Assembly: GCA_035048485.1 (NCBI GenBank)
Contig: CM068581.1
Span: forward strand, 66,042,381 to 66,106,380
From: Pteria penguin
Taxonomy: Eukaryota > Mollusca > Bivalvia > Pterioida > Pteriidae
Reading direction: 5' to 3'
Length of the DNA stretch: 64,000 bases
This document shows positions 53,054 through 63,564 of this stretch, in pieces (position 1 is the first letter of the stretch; each line of letters begins with the position of its first letter). The notes under the pieces are model-generated. The model worked only from the letters and a program-made list of their open reading frames with translations, did no database searches and had not been told where the DNA came from. A program made the position numbers and the translations under genes.

Positions 53054-53219
53054 CTGTTTTTGACCTACAAACTTTTTGGCCTCTTCATCACACAGTTTAA
53101 CTACACCGTATAATAACTTGTCTGTCAGAGTCTTACTCTTCAGCTCTGTTACCAGAGGTACATGAGGATAGTTTGATGTAAACTGAAGTTGAGCTGTAAG
53201 TTGTCTCTGATCTGATACA
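53054..53219 (-). CDS. RWD/RING-like protein, exon B (first RWD-like block)
   Basis: Read from 53219 to 53054, with acceptor TATTTCCAG and donor GTAAGA. It enters in phase 2 and leaves in phase 0, with 55 full codons. The sequence VSDQRQLTAQLQFTSNYPHV and the following PLVTELKSK show alternating beta-strand residues ending in a YPxxP motif, as in RWD and UBC-like folds. A helix-like DKLLYGVVKLCDEEAKKFVGQ follows. The phases join cleanly to exons A and C. Confidence 0.87.
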
Positions 53220-53979
53220 CTGGAAATACAATAATTATTTTTTAATTGGGCTGCTATCTTATCTATGAAGAATCTGACTTTAAAGTGCACTGAACTCATA
53301 TTCCATCTATTGGGAATCAGATTCTGACTCTCAACTTTCTCGGCTATGTCTGATATACATGTACATGTAGACTTACTTTGATGCCCAAATATAAATCCCA
53401 GACTTGGGACTCACCCTTAACCCAAAATTCTGTTGCAAATTTTTGTGCAATTTTTTCATTTCTTGTAAATGATAATAACAATAGTACTGGTATTCAGATC
53501 AAATATGTCATATGCTTGAAAATTTTGTCGCATTTACTGGTAAGAAAAAATATCAAAATTCAAAATCCCACAGAATGGGATAGGTAGTGTGAGCACTGAT
53601 TGTTTGACGAAGTTGGAATATAGTGTTTAATTCTCTACATTTACATTGCACCTGGTATTTAATAATTATTTGATTTCTGTAGAGAAACATTAAACACAGG
53701 TAAACAAAAATTAACATTTTTCATCTTAGATGTTAATATGTACATGTATGTGTACAACACACACACACGTTTATTTGAGTTTTCAACTATACATGGGTAC
53801 ATCGCTGTATATGCTCCTACATATATACATACTAATATTCATTGTTTCTATACACACACATACAATGTAAGATTACAGTACTCCAATACACATACAGTGC
53901 TTGGTAGTCACAATTCTCCTACTGTACTATGATGAAGAAATACTTTATGTGTACATGAAGCAGCGACAGATATACATAC

Positions 53980-54143
53980 TAAATGTGGACTCTGACAAAG
54001 GCTTGCAGACATGCTTCTAATGTCACTCCCTCTATGGACGGTACTTTCTGCTTCACCTGTACAAGCTCAGCATCTAACAATTCATTTTTACATTCCTCCA
54101 TGTCTAAGTCATCTGAAGATTCTTCAAAATTTCCAACCTGAGC
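53980..54143 (-). CDS. RWD/RING-like protein, first visible exon (exon A), 5' incomplete
   Basis: The protein is not recognised by name. Exon A is read from 54143 to 53980, with acceptor TTTTTCAG and donor GTATGT. It enters in phase 0 and leaves in phase 2, giving 54 codons: an acidic stretch (GNFEESSDDLDMEECKNELL), then KQKVPSIEGVTLEACLQAFVR and VHI. Together exons A-F give at least 306 residues: acidic N terminus, RWD-like block 1 (about residues 40-130), charged linker, RWD-like block 2 (about 160-220) and a C-terminal Cys/His cluster. RWD plus RING is known in ubiquitin ligases such as RNF25 and, in modified form, FANCL. Sequence similarity to either is not evident to me. The true start codon lies upstream and was not found; the only Met in this exon is residue 15. 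Confidence 0.82.
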
Positions 54144-54270
54144 CTGAAAAATTAATAATTCATATACATGTAGTTGAATTTGTTTATTTGTTTGTTTGTT
54201 TATTTGCAGTAAATTTGCTTAGTTTAAAATAAGCAATCAAAAATAATGCAATTCAGTAGGCTTCTAACTA

Positions 54271-54510
54271 CAGTAGAGTCTGGGTGGAACTTTGAATGCC
54301 CACAGTCCACAGTGGGCAGTCCATCTGAAATTTCAGTGTGCATTAGGAGTGGACATTCACCTGAGCTATCAAGCTGTCCACTTACCTGTATGTTAATTCT
54401 AACTGACTCTTACAAGAATGTCCACTGTGTCCAGTGGACATTTTTAATGCCCACTCTAAAAATGCCCACTGTGACCAGTTGGCAATTTAAGTTCCAACTG
54501 GACTGTACTG
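54271..54510. mobile_element. 240-bp MITE with CAGTA-type ends and TA flanks
   Basis: The left end CAGTAGAGTCTGGGTGGAAC is matched inverted by the right end GTTCCAACTGGACTGTACTG, with similarity of about 78% over about 50 bp per side. TA lies directly outside both ends. CAGTA termini and TA duplications suggest the pogo/Tigger branch of Tc1/mariner. The interior repeats GTCCACNGTG words. Confidence 0.7.
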
Positions 54511-54721
54511 TACATGTACAAGCAAACAAATGTACGAATAAAACAATGTGAATACCGAGGTCATTTAAACAAAGAGTTATTGATTACTGGTTTACGTCAC
54601 TCCATAATTTATCGCAATTAATACACGTACTACCTTTCCGTTCGCCTGGAAATTAGGCAATGACAATGACAATTTCTTTATTCTCACAAACTGTACATAA
54701 TATCAGCGAAGAGAAGATATA

Positions 54722-54988
54722 TTGATTGATTGATTGATTATTGTTTTACGTCACTTCACGATTATTTCACGTATATGGTGACAGCATCAGCCTGATGCAT
54801 CACATAGAAATTTATACCTTTGCAACAGACCCATCAAAGCAGTGAAGGATCTTTTACATGCCACACCTCCTGTGACACAGGACTTCCGTTTTTACTGTCT
54901 CATCTGAAAGACAGAACTGTGCCCATGGCAGGAATCGAACCAGAACCTCTCTGACAAAAGCCAAGCACATCATCCACTGTGCCACATG
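54722..54988 (-). mobile_element. tRNA-derived SINE, minus strand, diverged
   Basis: A GATT-repeat tail at the left, then in reverse complement the body (GAGACAGTAAAAACGGAAGT; CACTGCTTTGATGGGTCTG) and a B box (GGTTCGATTCCTG). It sits just upstream of exon A of the RWD gene. The 45 bp before its tail (AACTGTACATAATATCAGCG) also precede the SINE at 58182. Confidence 0.85.
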
Positions 54989-55062
54989 TAAGTCAGTCAC
55001 AATTTAATCAAAACTAGTAAAAGGAGTCTTTATCTTCAACATTACTTCAAAATGTGAGATAC

Positions 55063-55110
55063 ATGTACTGTACACATACCGTGGAAGTTAGATTTGGGTA
55101 TGTAAATATA
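55063..55110. repeat. short GTACCGTGGAAGTT repeat fragment
   Basis: CATACCGTGGAAGTTAGATTTGGG matches, with changes, strings at about 49870 and (inverted) 52840-52865. Only about 40 bp can be aligned by eye. Confidence 0.4.
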
Positions 55111-55780
55111 GTGCAAAACATAAAGTTTTCAACTATTGAAATTAAATGCCAGGAAAGGGCTAGAATGCAGGATTTTCTACCATTTACTCCAGAGCTTCTG
55201 GAGCCCTTAAGTGGGCCCCAGACCCCAAATTTCTATAACTTTTCATAGTTCTTCTATTACTACTATACCTAATGACATCCATGAAAAGTGAATGTTAAGA
55301 CAGGTGTAGCATGATATCAAACATAATACAATGTATTATGAGAAAATGTTATATTTTGATTTAATTGAAATAATAAATCCCAATACATGTACACAGATTG
55401 ATACGAAACCATCCAATACCCATATTATGTACTAATAGTAATACTACATGTATCTTGACTAAAACAATTTTTGTTATGAACTGAAACAGCTTTCTATCTC
55501 TCAAGTAAAGGATTGAAAAATAAAGCTTGCAAGAGGGGTACGTAAAAAATCACCAAAATAACAAGGATTCACTGAAATAATACTACAAATCACCAAAATA
55601 ACATTTGTATTTTTGTATGGTCATCTTTTATCATTTTGATGAGAAAGAATAATAAAGTTTAGTATAATACAACATATAAGATAAAAAGTTGTTTCTATCT
55701 CTTAAGTTCATAACAAAAATTGTTTTAGCTGAAACAGTAGCAGTGCATGAGTATCGGAGCTCGACATTAACACTTGTCGG
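55111..55780. other. AT-rich spacer upstream of exon A
   Basis: No exon with supported splice sites was found. CACCAAAATAACA occurs twice (near 55550 and 55588). Confidence 0.45.
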
Positions 55781-55789
55781 CTTGTCCAG

Positions 55790-56665
55790 TACCAGTGAAA
55801 ATTTTTGATGGACGAGTGAATCTTTCTAAGTACTTGTCCGATTGGACAAGTGATTTTTCTGTAAAGAACTTTTAAAATCAAAAAAGAAACAGAATTGTAA
55901 TCTTTTTTATCAAATTTAAAGTTGAAAGCAGTGAGAGAATAACGATCAGGAAGTTCATTCTCAAAGCAAGGTTTGCAACTTTAAAATCAGGATCAAAATT
56001 CACTTGTTGGACAATTTGGTTGTTATTTTTCTGTTATTTTCTAATTTTGCAATTGGTAAATACCCTCTTACCCTTATTAGGAGCTCTGTATATTCGTTAA
56101 TTAAATACCTTAACACAATGAATAAATTGTTTGAATTTTATTTTAGTCCTTACAGTAGTTATTGAAATTCAGTACTGACAAATTGTTGGACATGTAAAAT
56201 TTATATTAGGACAAGTAATTTCATGGCTACTTGTCTAAATGGACAAATAGGGAAAAATGTTAAAGTGGACATGTAAAATTTATATTAGGACAAGTAATTT
56301 CATGGCTACTTGTTTGAATGGACAAGTAAGGAAAAATGTTAAAGTCGACATGTAAAATTTATATTTAGACAAGTAATTTCAAGGCTACTTGTCTGAATAG
56401 ACAAGTAAGGAAAAATGTTAAAGTCGACATGTAAAATTTATATTAGGACAAGTAATTTCATGGCTACTTGTCTAAATGGACAAGTAAGGAAATATGTTAA
56501 AGTCGACATGTAAAATTTATATTAGGACAAGTAATTTCATGGCTACTTGTCTGAATGGACAAATAGGGAAAAATGTTAAAGTCCACATGTAAAACTTATA
56601 TTAGGACAAGTAATTTCATGGCTACTTGTCTGAATGGACAAGTAAGGAAAAATGTTAATGTCGAG
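55790..56665. repeat. 79-bp tandem array with ACTTGTCC/GGACAAGT hairpins
   Basis: From about 56185, about six copies of a 79-bp unit (GACAAGTAAGGAAAAATGTT, AAAGTCGACATGTAAAATTT, ATATTAGGACAAGTAATTTC, ATGGCTACTTGTCTGAATG). Each unit holds an inverted pair TACTTGTC/GACAAGTA with a six-base loop. Decayed material with the same words (ACTTGTCCGATTGGACAAGT) begins near 55790. Confidence 0.88.
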
Positions 56666-57399
56666 ACTTGAGTATGGGTACTGGGTCGTTTCGTATTGAT
56701 TTGTGTTTGCAGTACATGTACATGTAGGTGTAAGGACTATGACCTTGTATTCTTGAAGTCGGAGTGATATCACTGTCTATCTTGGTCAACGTAGATTCCC
56801 AAGGAGTCTGGCCATGACACTTAAAACTTCGGGTTTATCGTTTGCGATAATACAACTTTAAATTCTTCTTTATCAATTTTATAGGGTTTTACTTCTAAAT
56901 ATGATCAGAAATGTGTATAACATGTGTTTAAACCTTGCTTGTTTGAATGATATAAATATATTTATTTTTATCCTATTTACTAAAATTGCTCCTGATCCTG
57001 GAATACGAATTACTTTCTAGGATAAATCCGATGCTTTGCCCTAAATGTTCCGAATGTTCGCTATCAAATACCCGGACGTCCGACTTCGAGAATTGCAACA
57101 CTACTGAGTACAGCATTGTCAGAAAACGCCACAAATTAAACAATGATTCATTGACTGAATGAAAATTGCAATATTTTCATTATTACATTCAATACTTTAC
57201 CTATTGTTGATATAAAAAATCTGCCCAGTATTCTGAATTCCTGAAAATGATTAAATTTATTGAAAAGTGATGAGAAAATTCACTAGAAATCTATTAAAAC
57301 AGAACAGTAAATTTTGCCTAATTCACCGGAAATGGGAAAAACAACATTTTAAACATTTAATCAAAGACCAAACCCGAATTTTTCTCTGACATGTTTTTT

Positions 57400-57775
57400 A
57401 TGCCCTCGGATCGATAGATCGAGGGCATGTTGCTTTTGTCTTATGTGACTGTCTGTCTGTTTTTCTGTCTGTTGTCTGTCTGTTTGTTTGTCTGTCTGTC
57501 AACTTTAATCTTGGCCATAACTTTTGAACCGTAAGGGATAGAGACTTCGTATTTCACACTGCGTACTCAACTAATTAATGATAAAGCCCTTTCAAACGAC
57601 ACCAGGGACGTACATAACGCTGTGTTATATAGTCCCTGATGACACCAAGGTCGATGATCTTTTGACCTAGACAATGACCTTCACGCTAAAAAAAATACCT
57701 TTTTTGGCCTTTGTTGCCGCCGGGGGGGGGGGGGACATTAGTGTTTCACAAATACAGCTTGTTCCTTTATTGATT
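57400..57775. repeat. dispersed repeat starting ATGCCCTCG, with a 37-bp insert
   Basis: It starts with a hairpin (ATGCCCTCG...CGAGGGCAT, 57400-57428), then TGTCTGTCTGTTT-type simple sequence, CTTTAATCTTGGCCATAACT and GATCTTTTGACCTAGACAATG, and ends after a G run with ACATTAGTGTTTCACAAATA. The layout resembles a dispersed repeat. A 37-bp insert lies at 57604-57640 between two GACACC copies. Confidence 0.5.
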
Positions 57776-57830
57776 TGTTTTTGCCTGGATGAACTTTAAT
57801 GCACAGATACTGAGATCTAATATCAAAGGG

Positions 57831-57887
57831 CACTGCTTCGACTGGGTCCGTCACATAGTCTATGTGACGGACCCAGTCGAAGCAGTG
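57831..57887. repeat. SINE-derived perfect hairpin
   Basis: 28-bp arms (57831-57858 and 57860-57887) with a one-base loop. The arm sequence CACTGCTTCGACTGGGTCCG belongs to the body of the main SINE family. It looks like two SINE fragments joined head to head. Confidence 0.85.
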
Positions 57888-58064
57888 GGGGATCTTGAAT
57901 ACTTATTTTATGTGTCAACGTCTACCAAGACATCCGGGGTTTCAGTTAAGTCAAGACACCGACTCTAAGCTGAGACCTCTCGGCATACCGAATGGGCTAG
58001 CTACGACGGAGTTTCTCGATCTTCTTTTTCTTCTCGCCGCTGCAGGAACGAATCTAAATGAAAT

Positions 58065-58149
58065 ATATAATAGGGTGCCATGTTAGCTGTAGTGTCTTTG
58101 TGCTTTATATGTTTGTCTTTATTTTCTACAAGTACATTATTTCTTCGTA
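58065..58149. repeat. dispersed repeat, copy 2 of 2
   Basis: AGGGTGCCATGTTAGCTGTA and GTGTCTTTGTGCTTTATATG match 34028-34117 with few changes. Confidence 0.7.
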
Positions 58150-58181
58150 TAAACTGTACATAACATCAGGGTAGAGAACAT

Positions 58182-58460
58182 ATATTGATTGATTGATTAA
58201 TTGTTTTATGTCAATCCACGATTATTTCTCGTATATGACGACGGCATCTGCCCAATGCATTGTATAGAAATGTCTACCTTTGCAACGGACCAACCCGAAG
58301 CAGTGAGGGATTGTTTACGTGCCACACCGACCGTGACACGGTATCTCGGGTTTTACTGACTCATCCGAAAGACAAAACACCGGTGTGCCCATGGCGGGAA
58401 TCGAACACGGGACCTCTAGGTCAGGAGCCCAGCATCTCATCCACTAGGACACACCGGCTT
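58182..58460 (-). mobile_element. tRNA-derived SINE (main family), minus strand
   Basis: Reverse complement: head AAGCCGGTGTGTCCTAGTGG, B box GTGTTCGATTCCCGCC, body CACTGCTTCGGGTTGGTCCG, and a tail of AATCAATC repeats. The ORF at 58260-58463 is SINE sequence. Confidence 0.88.
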
Positions 58461-59019
58461 TAGAGAACATGTAAGATATATACCATACACATCAACACAT
58501 GCTCAGTAAATAAATCAACCAGGGGGATGAACTCTGTCTTTATTAAAACTTATAAAATTACTTAATTTTGACAACAAAAATTTCATCGTTTGAGATAAAG
58601 ATATTTGCATATTTAGATGTAATAGGGGTGACAAGGTAAATGTCGGGTAAACAGATTTTTCTGTTGGATTTGATATCGATGTTGTTACATTTAAGAACAT
58701 AATGATATTCATCTCAAATTTCATTTAGATCGGAAAGCGTACATTTTCGTTCACGTCATGGTGTATTATGCCATCTACCAGTTTCTTTTGGTAATTTAAA
58801 TTACAACGTCTGTGTTTACATAATAATTTTACTTTTTTGATTGGAATGTGTTAAAGATAACTTTCTAAACTCACTTCTGCATCTATAAAATCGCACTGCA
58901 ATTTCTGTACAAATTGATCATTTACTATTTTATAAACAGTATTTCGTAACTAAAGAGTGTATGAGACAACCAAATATATGATATGATATATGATACAAGA
59001 TTTTAACCAGTTCCCACCA

Positions 59020-59115
59020 CAATCTGATTAAAACCATATCTTTATTCCGCTTCTCTACTTTATCCGCAATGAAACAAATAGAGAAGCGGAATAAAGATAT
59101 GGTTTTAATCAATTG
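59020..59115. mobile_element. 96-bp palindromic MITE, MULE-like, same family as 48166
   Basis: The ends CAATCTGATTAAAACCATAT and ATATGGTTTTAATCAATTG are inverted. The stem continues through TCTTTATTCCGCTTCTCT. TTCCCACCA flanks both sides (59011-59019 and 59116-59124), an exact 9-bp target duplication. Compared with 48166-48549 it lacks the inner GATCTGGCGAAACTC part, so it looks like an internal deletion derivative. Confidence 0.9.
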
Positions 59116-59124
59116 TTCCCACCA

Positions 59125-61639
59125 GCGACAGACATAACCATCTTGGAGTCCTCTGTAAGCAACTATAGTGTGATCTCTCTGACCGAATACTGTCGGCTAT
59201 TGAAAAGGAACAAAAATCATATTTTTTGTAGCATATCAAGTATGATTTTGGATTTTTCATACCCCCTTAAAACAATTGTCCGTCTGTCAGTCATTTCTGG
59301 TTGTTTACTGTGAAATTACCTCACATCTCAATGTTTTCCTGCATTAGGTGTGTAAACACTCGCGAAGTTTATCAATACATGCAGAGTTTGATATGAAAGA
59401 GAGTTTCGTAAGCTTACTCTCTATAATATATTGAAAAAGAAAGCAATACTTAATTTATTGTTTAGATTAGATAGTCATATTGTCTCTGAGAAAATCTTCA
59501 ATCTTCACGTGTGATTTTCTTCAGAGACTCTCCAAAGATCTGGGTGGAGTGCGATATGGTTAGAATTATTTCAGATATTTGATTGTCATCAAAGAATATT
59601 GATTTTTTAAAACTTGGTTAAGTAATGGAACCTTTCTTGAAAAAATAATAAATAAAATGATATGGAGGAAAACTGTAGAGCTGTGTAGATTCACAATATC
59701 AAGCTAGTGAAAGGAATACTCAATTTACAAACGATTACAGTTTTTCTCATTTTGCCTCTGATTTTCAATTTCATGACCTTTTGGTATCGTGGCTCTTAAG
59801 CAGAAATTTCATACGAGACTTGCGTTATGTAAATTTATTTCAAACCTCTGCTTATTAATACCAAACAACAACATTGAAATCTGTACATTGTGCTCCACGA
59901 CTTCTCAGAGTGTTTTATGCGGTTTATGCATGTGGTTTAACCATTGAAAATCCGTCCGTGAGAAATGGTGGAACATCATTCTTGAACTGTTTGAACTAGA
60001 TCTATGTGCCGAACTGTGCATCTGTCTGAAGAAGATTTCTACCCCACGGCCACCCTTCTTGGACGGCGTCAAAACACGTCTTGCCCTCGCTGAAAACGAT
60101 CGAAGATACTTCTATATTCTTAATTTTAAAGGAATCTTGTGTCCTTGATATTACAAGGAAATGTTCACTATAAATGTAATGTAATGTTAGTTACCATCTT
60201 ATATGAACTCTTTCTCATTTACTCCCACATATGTATTGGTACCTTCATATTGCATTTTGCTTTACATGCACTACATACTGCTCTTCTTTTTTATTTATCT
60301 ATGCATTATGTTTTCGTTCATTTCGTGAATTAATTATATATATACATGCATATATTTACATATATATTTATGATATATGTATGTACTGTAGTTTCTCTAA
60401 ATTAGAGGAAATATTTTTACATGTATATAGATTGAAGGGTTGAGAAAAAAGATAACTCTGAATTTCAATATAAGCGGGCACTTGGCATACATGTGATATA
60501 ACCGATAAACAAAACAAAAAATACAATTAGAATATACAGAAAATTTCATGAAATGATATGTTGGATTAACGTGAAATATATAAAATCATTATTTTTATTG
60601 TAAAGCAAGATTTATTTTAGGCAATTAATGCGATAATTTATAAACTATTTCACTCAAATATTTATCGACTATTTAACGATCGTTTCATTGCTAGGGAACG
60701 CGCCATCTTGGATTGTAAACTACTGATTTTCCTGAAGGTGAAACACGTATATTTAAGGGCTATAACGAGTTAGCAGATGGTTTGCAGTACTTTGTAAACA
60801 AGGTTAGATTAATTAGTCCGATATTGGTTTGTCTTTGATGAAAATATTGAATTAGATTTGCATAATATTTGATTTTGAACTCGTTCTCTGTTCATCAATT
60901 GAACAACTTGAGGCTCAAGTTGAGCATCACAGGCTACAGAACAGTAGTCAGTACTGTAAAATAGTGTTCGGCTACGTTACGTACGTTCTTTGTCATTGTC
61001 ACTTTTTAGACTTAAGCACTATTTGTGATAGATATGTTCAATTTCAAACATCATTCACCGTCGTATCTAATATGTACACAAAGATACCCGATCCATAAAT
61101 TGTGACTTTACTGTCTTTAGTGCCGACTAGCCTAGATAAATGGGTTACGATACAGTATAATAATTAATGAAATATGAAGGGGTTCTTGTCTGTATTATAT
61201 TTCTCCTCTTCTCTCATTTCAAGTTGTGAAAATAATAATTTATACTTGTTTCCATTTAAAGCAACTTCCTACGATCAGTAATAACTAGGTCTATGAATTA
61301 GAATTTCTTACATTCTAAAAATAATTATATAATTGAAAGGTGTGGGATTTATGAATTCAAATTCCCTAAGATGATAAAAGTAATGCTTTGTTTCCCTTTT
61401 CCTTATCTATACTTTTTTGCATCCAGCAGTCATCCCTTATCTAGATCACACTGTTTAAAGTTGTATACCCTATGTTCGCATATTAAAGGTAAATTTATTC
61501 TAAATTGTTTTGATTACATATATAGGCCTTTAACATATCAAAAAAGAGCCCTTGTAAATTCTGCGTTCAAATTCGTCTTATTAAGCGAGATATGGCTGTT
61601 TAAAACGCGATGTTTGTAAACAGAATGTTTACAACCAAC
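59125..61639. other. AT-rich intergenic spacer
   Basis: No supported exon. GCGCCATCTTGG at about 60700-60711 reads CCAAGATGGCGC on the minus strand, a YY1-type motif often found at the 5' ends of animal genes. It might mark the unseen promoter of the RWD gene, but no start exon could be joined to it. Confidence 0.45.
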
Positions 61640-61673
61640 TTATCACGTGATCTAATTCGGAAGCTGCCGCATC
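61640..61673 (+). promoter_or_regulatory. proximal promoter of the right-edge gene
   Basis: A CACGTG E-box at 61644-61649 and an ETS-like TTCGGAAGC at 61656-61664 lie 10-30 bp before the start codon. ETS sites this close to the 5' end are common in TATA-less housekeeping promoters. The placement is inferred; the transcription start is not known. Confidence 0.4.
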
Positions 61674-61695
61674 ATGGACACTGATGGAGGGCAAG
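61674..61695 (+). CDS. unrecognised right-edge gene, coding exon 1
   Basis: ATG in the context GCATCATGG, with an in-frame TAA at 61653-61655. It encodes MDTDGGQ plus one base and is followed by GTGAAT as donor (phase 1). Splicing to the acceptor at 63386 gives GG-GT-GAA-ATG, so exon 2 continues in frame as GEMASRASRS. If this exon is not used, translation could start at the exon 2 ATG (63391). The exon is very short, so it remains a prediction. Confidence 0.55.
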
Positions 61696-61699
61696 GTGA

Positions 61700-63385
61700 A
61701 TAAACTTGACGAGTAACTTTAAAAATCTGCATTCAAGTCTACTAAAGTTAGTATTTACTGAAATCGTTTTCTTCTGGAGTCTCCCTTCATCGTATTTGTT
61801 TTTTATTAAACTGCGCATGCGCGAAGTCAGATTATGGCTGTATTTATGGAATACCCACTTTATTTACGAAGAATTCTCTTTTTATTTTGATATCTCTGAG
61901 GGTTTGAAGCAACAAAAAGTGTTATTAACGCAAAGTTAATAACTTCAGCCATACGAGAAAAATACAGTTTTTGTTTTACATGCCCTAATTTTTGAAATTA
62001 TACCGAATTGTAGGGTATACAACTTTAAGGAAAAGATTACCGTATATACTCGCATACAAGTCGACCCGCGTATAAGTCGGGGGGGGGGGGGGGTACGATT
62101 TGGAGCTCAAATTCTAGGATTTGCCGTTGACCCACATATAAGTCGGTTGGAATTTTTGAGTGAACAAAGCCTGTACATGTTAACCGACATTCATTCATAG
62201 AAATGTATACAAAGGCTTAATTGGGAGAATGATGATCGTGCGTAATCACACTACGGAAATTTAATTGACATATTCAATAGAGGGGCATTTAAAACGTGAC
62301 ATATAAAAGATGTATTTATTTAAAAGTGACTACTTTTCGAATAATTTGGTAGCCATGAAAACGGCTGTTTTTATATAATTATTTATTTGATAATTACAGC
62401 AAAAACAACACGACGACGACCGTGGCTTCATTGCTTGTTTATTAACTATTAAGTAATTAATTCATTAACGCAGTGAAACCCTACTATGATTCAGGGAATG
62501 ATACCCGACAAAGACCCTTTTACCACACCGACAAACCTACCGGTATCATTAACATTCTTCTAGTGTTATGTATACGCCGGACCGTTATTTAATCAATGGC
62601 CATCACGTCACGGCTCACTAAACCCGTACCCGTACTGTAGCGGATTTGTTTTACCTTTTGTTATGGGTATTTCAACAGCAAATAAGCGATATATTACGAC
62701 TTTAAGTACAGAATCTTTTGGTCACAAAATATACGTTTTATTGTCATAAAATCGTATTTTAAAGCAGAATTGACCGGGAATTTCACCTATATTTTATATA
62801 ATTTATCTATCATGTCTAATGTCTTCATTATCTGATAATAAACGGGAAAGTTTAGCTTCAATCCAAGGTCGGATTTTTTTCTCTCCGTCAGTATCTCGCA
62901 TATAAGTCGGTAGTACTTTTCGACCATGATTTTTTACTCCCAAAAAACCGACTTATATGCGAGTATATACAGTATCATCCTTAACATTGGCAATGTCATC
63001 TAGAAGAAAAACTAAAGTTAAATTCACATCAAATCATACATAGGCTACATATAGAGACTGGTTGGCTAATTAACTGTAGTCATTTGTTGTTGTTATGGGC
63101 ATTTATAATCAACCTAAATTTTTGAAGTAATATGTTACAAAAAATATCAAACTTTTCAAAACTGACTCAGTCAGCTCATGGTTTTTCTCTTTTGATCATG
63201 ATCTAGTAGATTTCATATCTAACTAGCCGAATGACTGGTTAAGGGGAACAATTAGATTTGTCTCCTGTTTCCATTCATAGATATTTCCAATGTATTTGGA
63301 TAAAAACCTCAAATCTGTTTTCTTTACTTTTAACTTCTGTTTTTAATACAGAAATTTACCCATTTCCTTTATAATTTATCTGTAG
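61700..63385 (+). other. intron 1 of the right-edge gene
   Basis: It holds the 933-bp element at 62040-62972 and otherwise AT-rich DNA. The 77-residue ORF at 61706-61939 has no recognisable domain and is probably chance. Confidence 0.5.
62040..62972. mobile_element. 933-bp non-autonomous transposon with TATACTCGCATA ends
   Basis: Left end CCGTATATACTCGCATACAA with GTCG following; right end CCGACTTATATGCGAGTATA and TACAG. The inverted match is about 25 bp with 2-3 changes. TA lies outside each end (62038-62039 and 62973-62974). Subterminal copies of ATATAAGTCGG occur at about 62089, 62139 and 62901. The TA duplication points to the Tc1/mariner/pogo group. No transposase ORF. Confidence 0.8.
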
Positions 63386-63564
63386 GTGAAATGGCCTCTA
63401 GAGCAAGCCGGAGTTCTCAAGGTGGGAAGCCATTTTCTGCCAACAGAACAAATGTGGAAAGCACTACTAAGACAACTGCAAGTGGACAAAAATATCCAGA
63501 AATTAAACAAAGAGGATTTTACTCTGATATTATTGGAGCAGATGCTGATGATGGCAGATTAGGA
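63386..63564 (+). CDS. unrecognised right-edge gene, exon 2
   Basis: Acceptor TCTGTAG and donor GTAAGT. From the in-frame ATG at 63391 it encodes MASRASRSSQGGKPFSANRT and goes on through a Ser/Thr-rich, basic, probably disordered stretch to a more structured end (KQRGFYSDIIGADADDGRLG). It leaves in phase 0 and joins exon 3. I do not recognise the family. Residue composition and both splice sites support real coding sequence. Confidence 0.8.

Noticed and set aside
57201..57240. A 40-nt minus-strand exon (acceptor TTTTCAG, donor GTAAAG) reading NTGQIFYINN, WW-domain-like, upstream of exon A
   Set aside because: No reading frame joins exon A without a stop: its phase-0 frame ends in TAG, and the WW-like frame leaves in phase 2. 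No partner exon was found.
62340..62640. Possible transposase remnant inside the 933-bp element
   Set aside because: All frames are broken by frequent stops and no DDE-type motif can be read.
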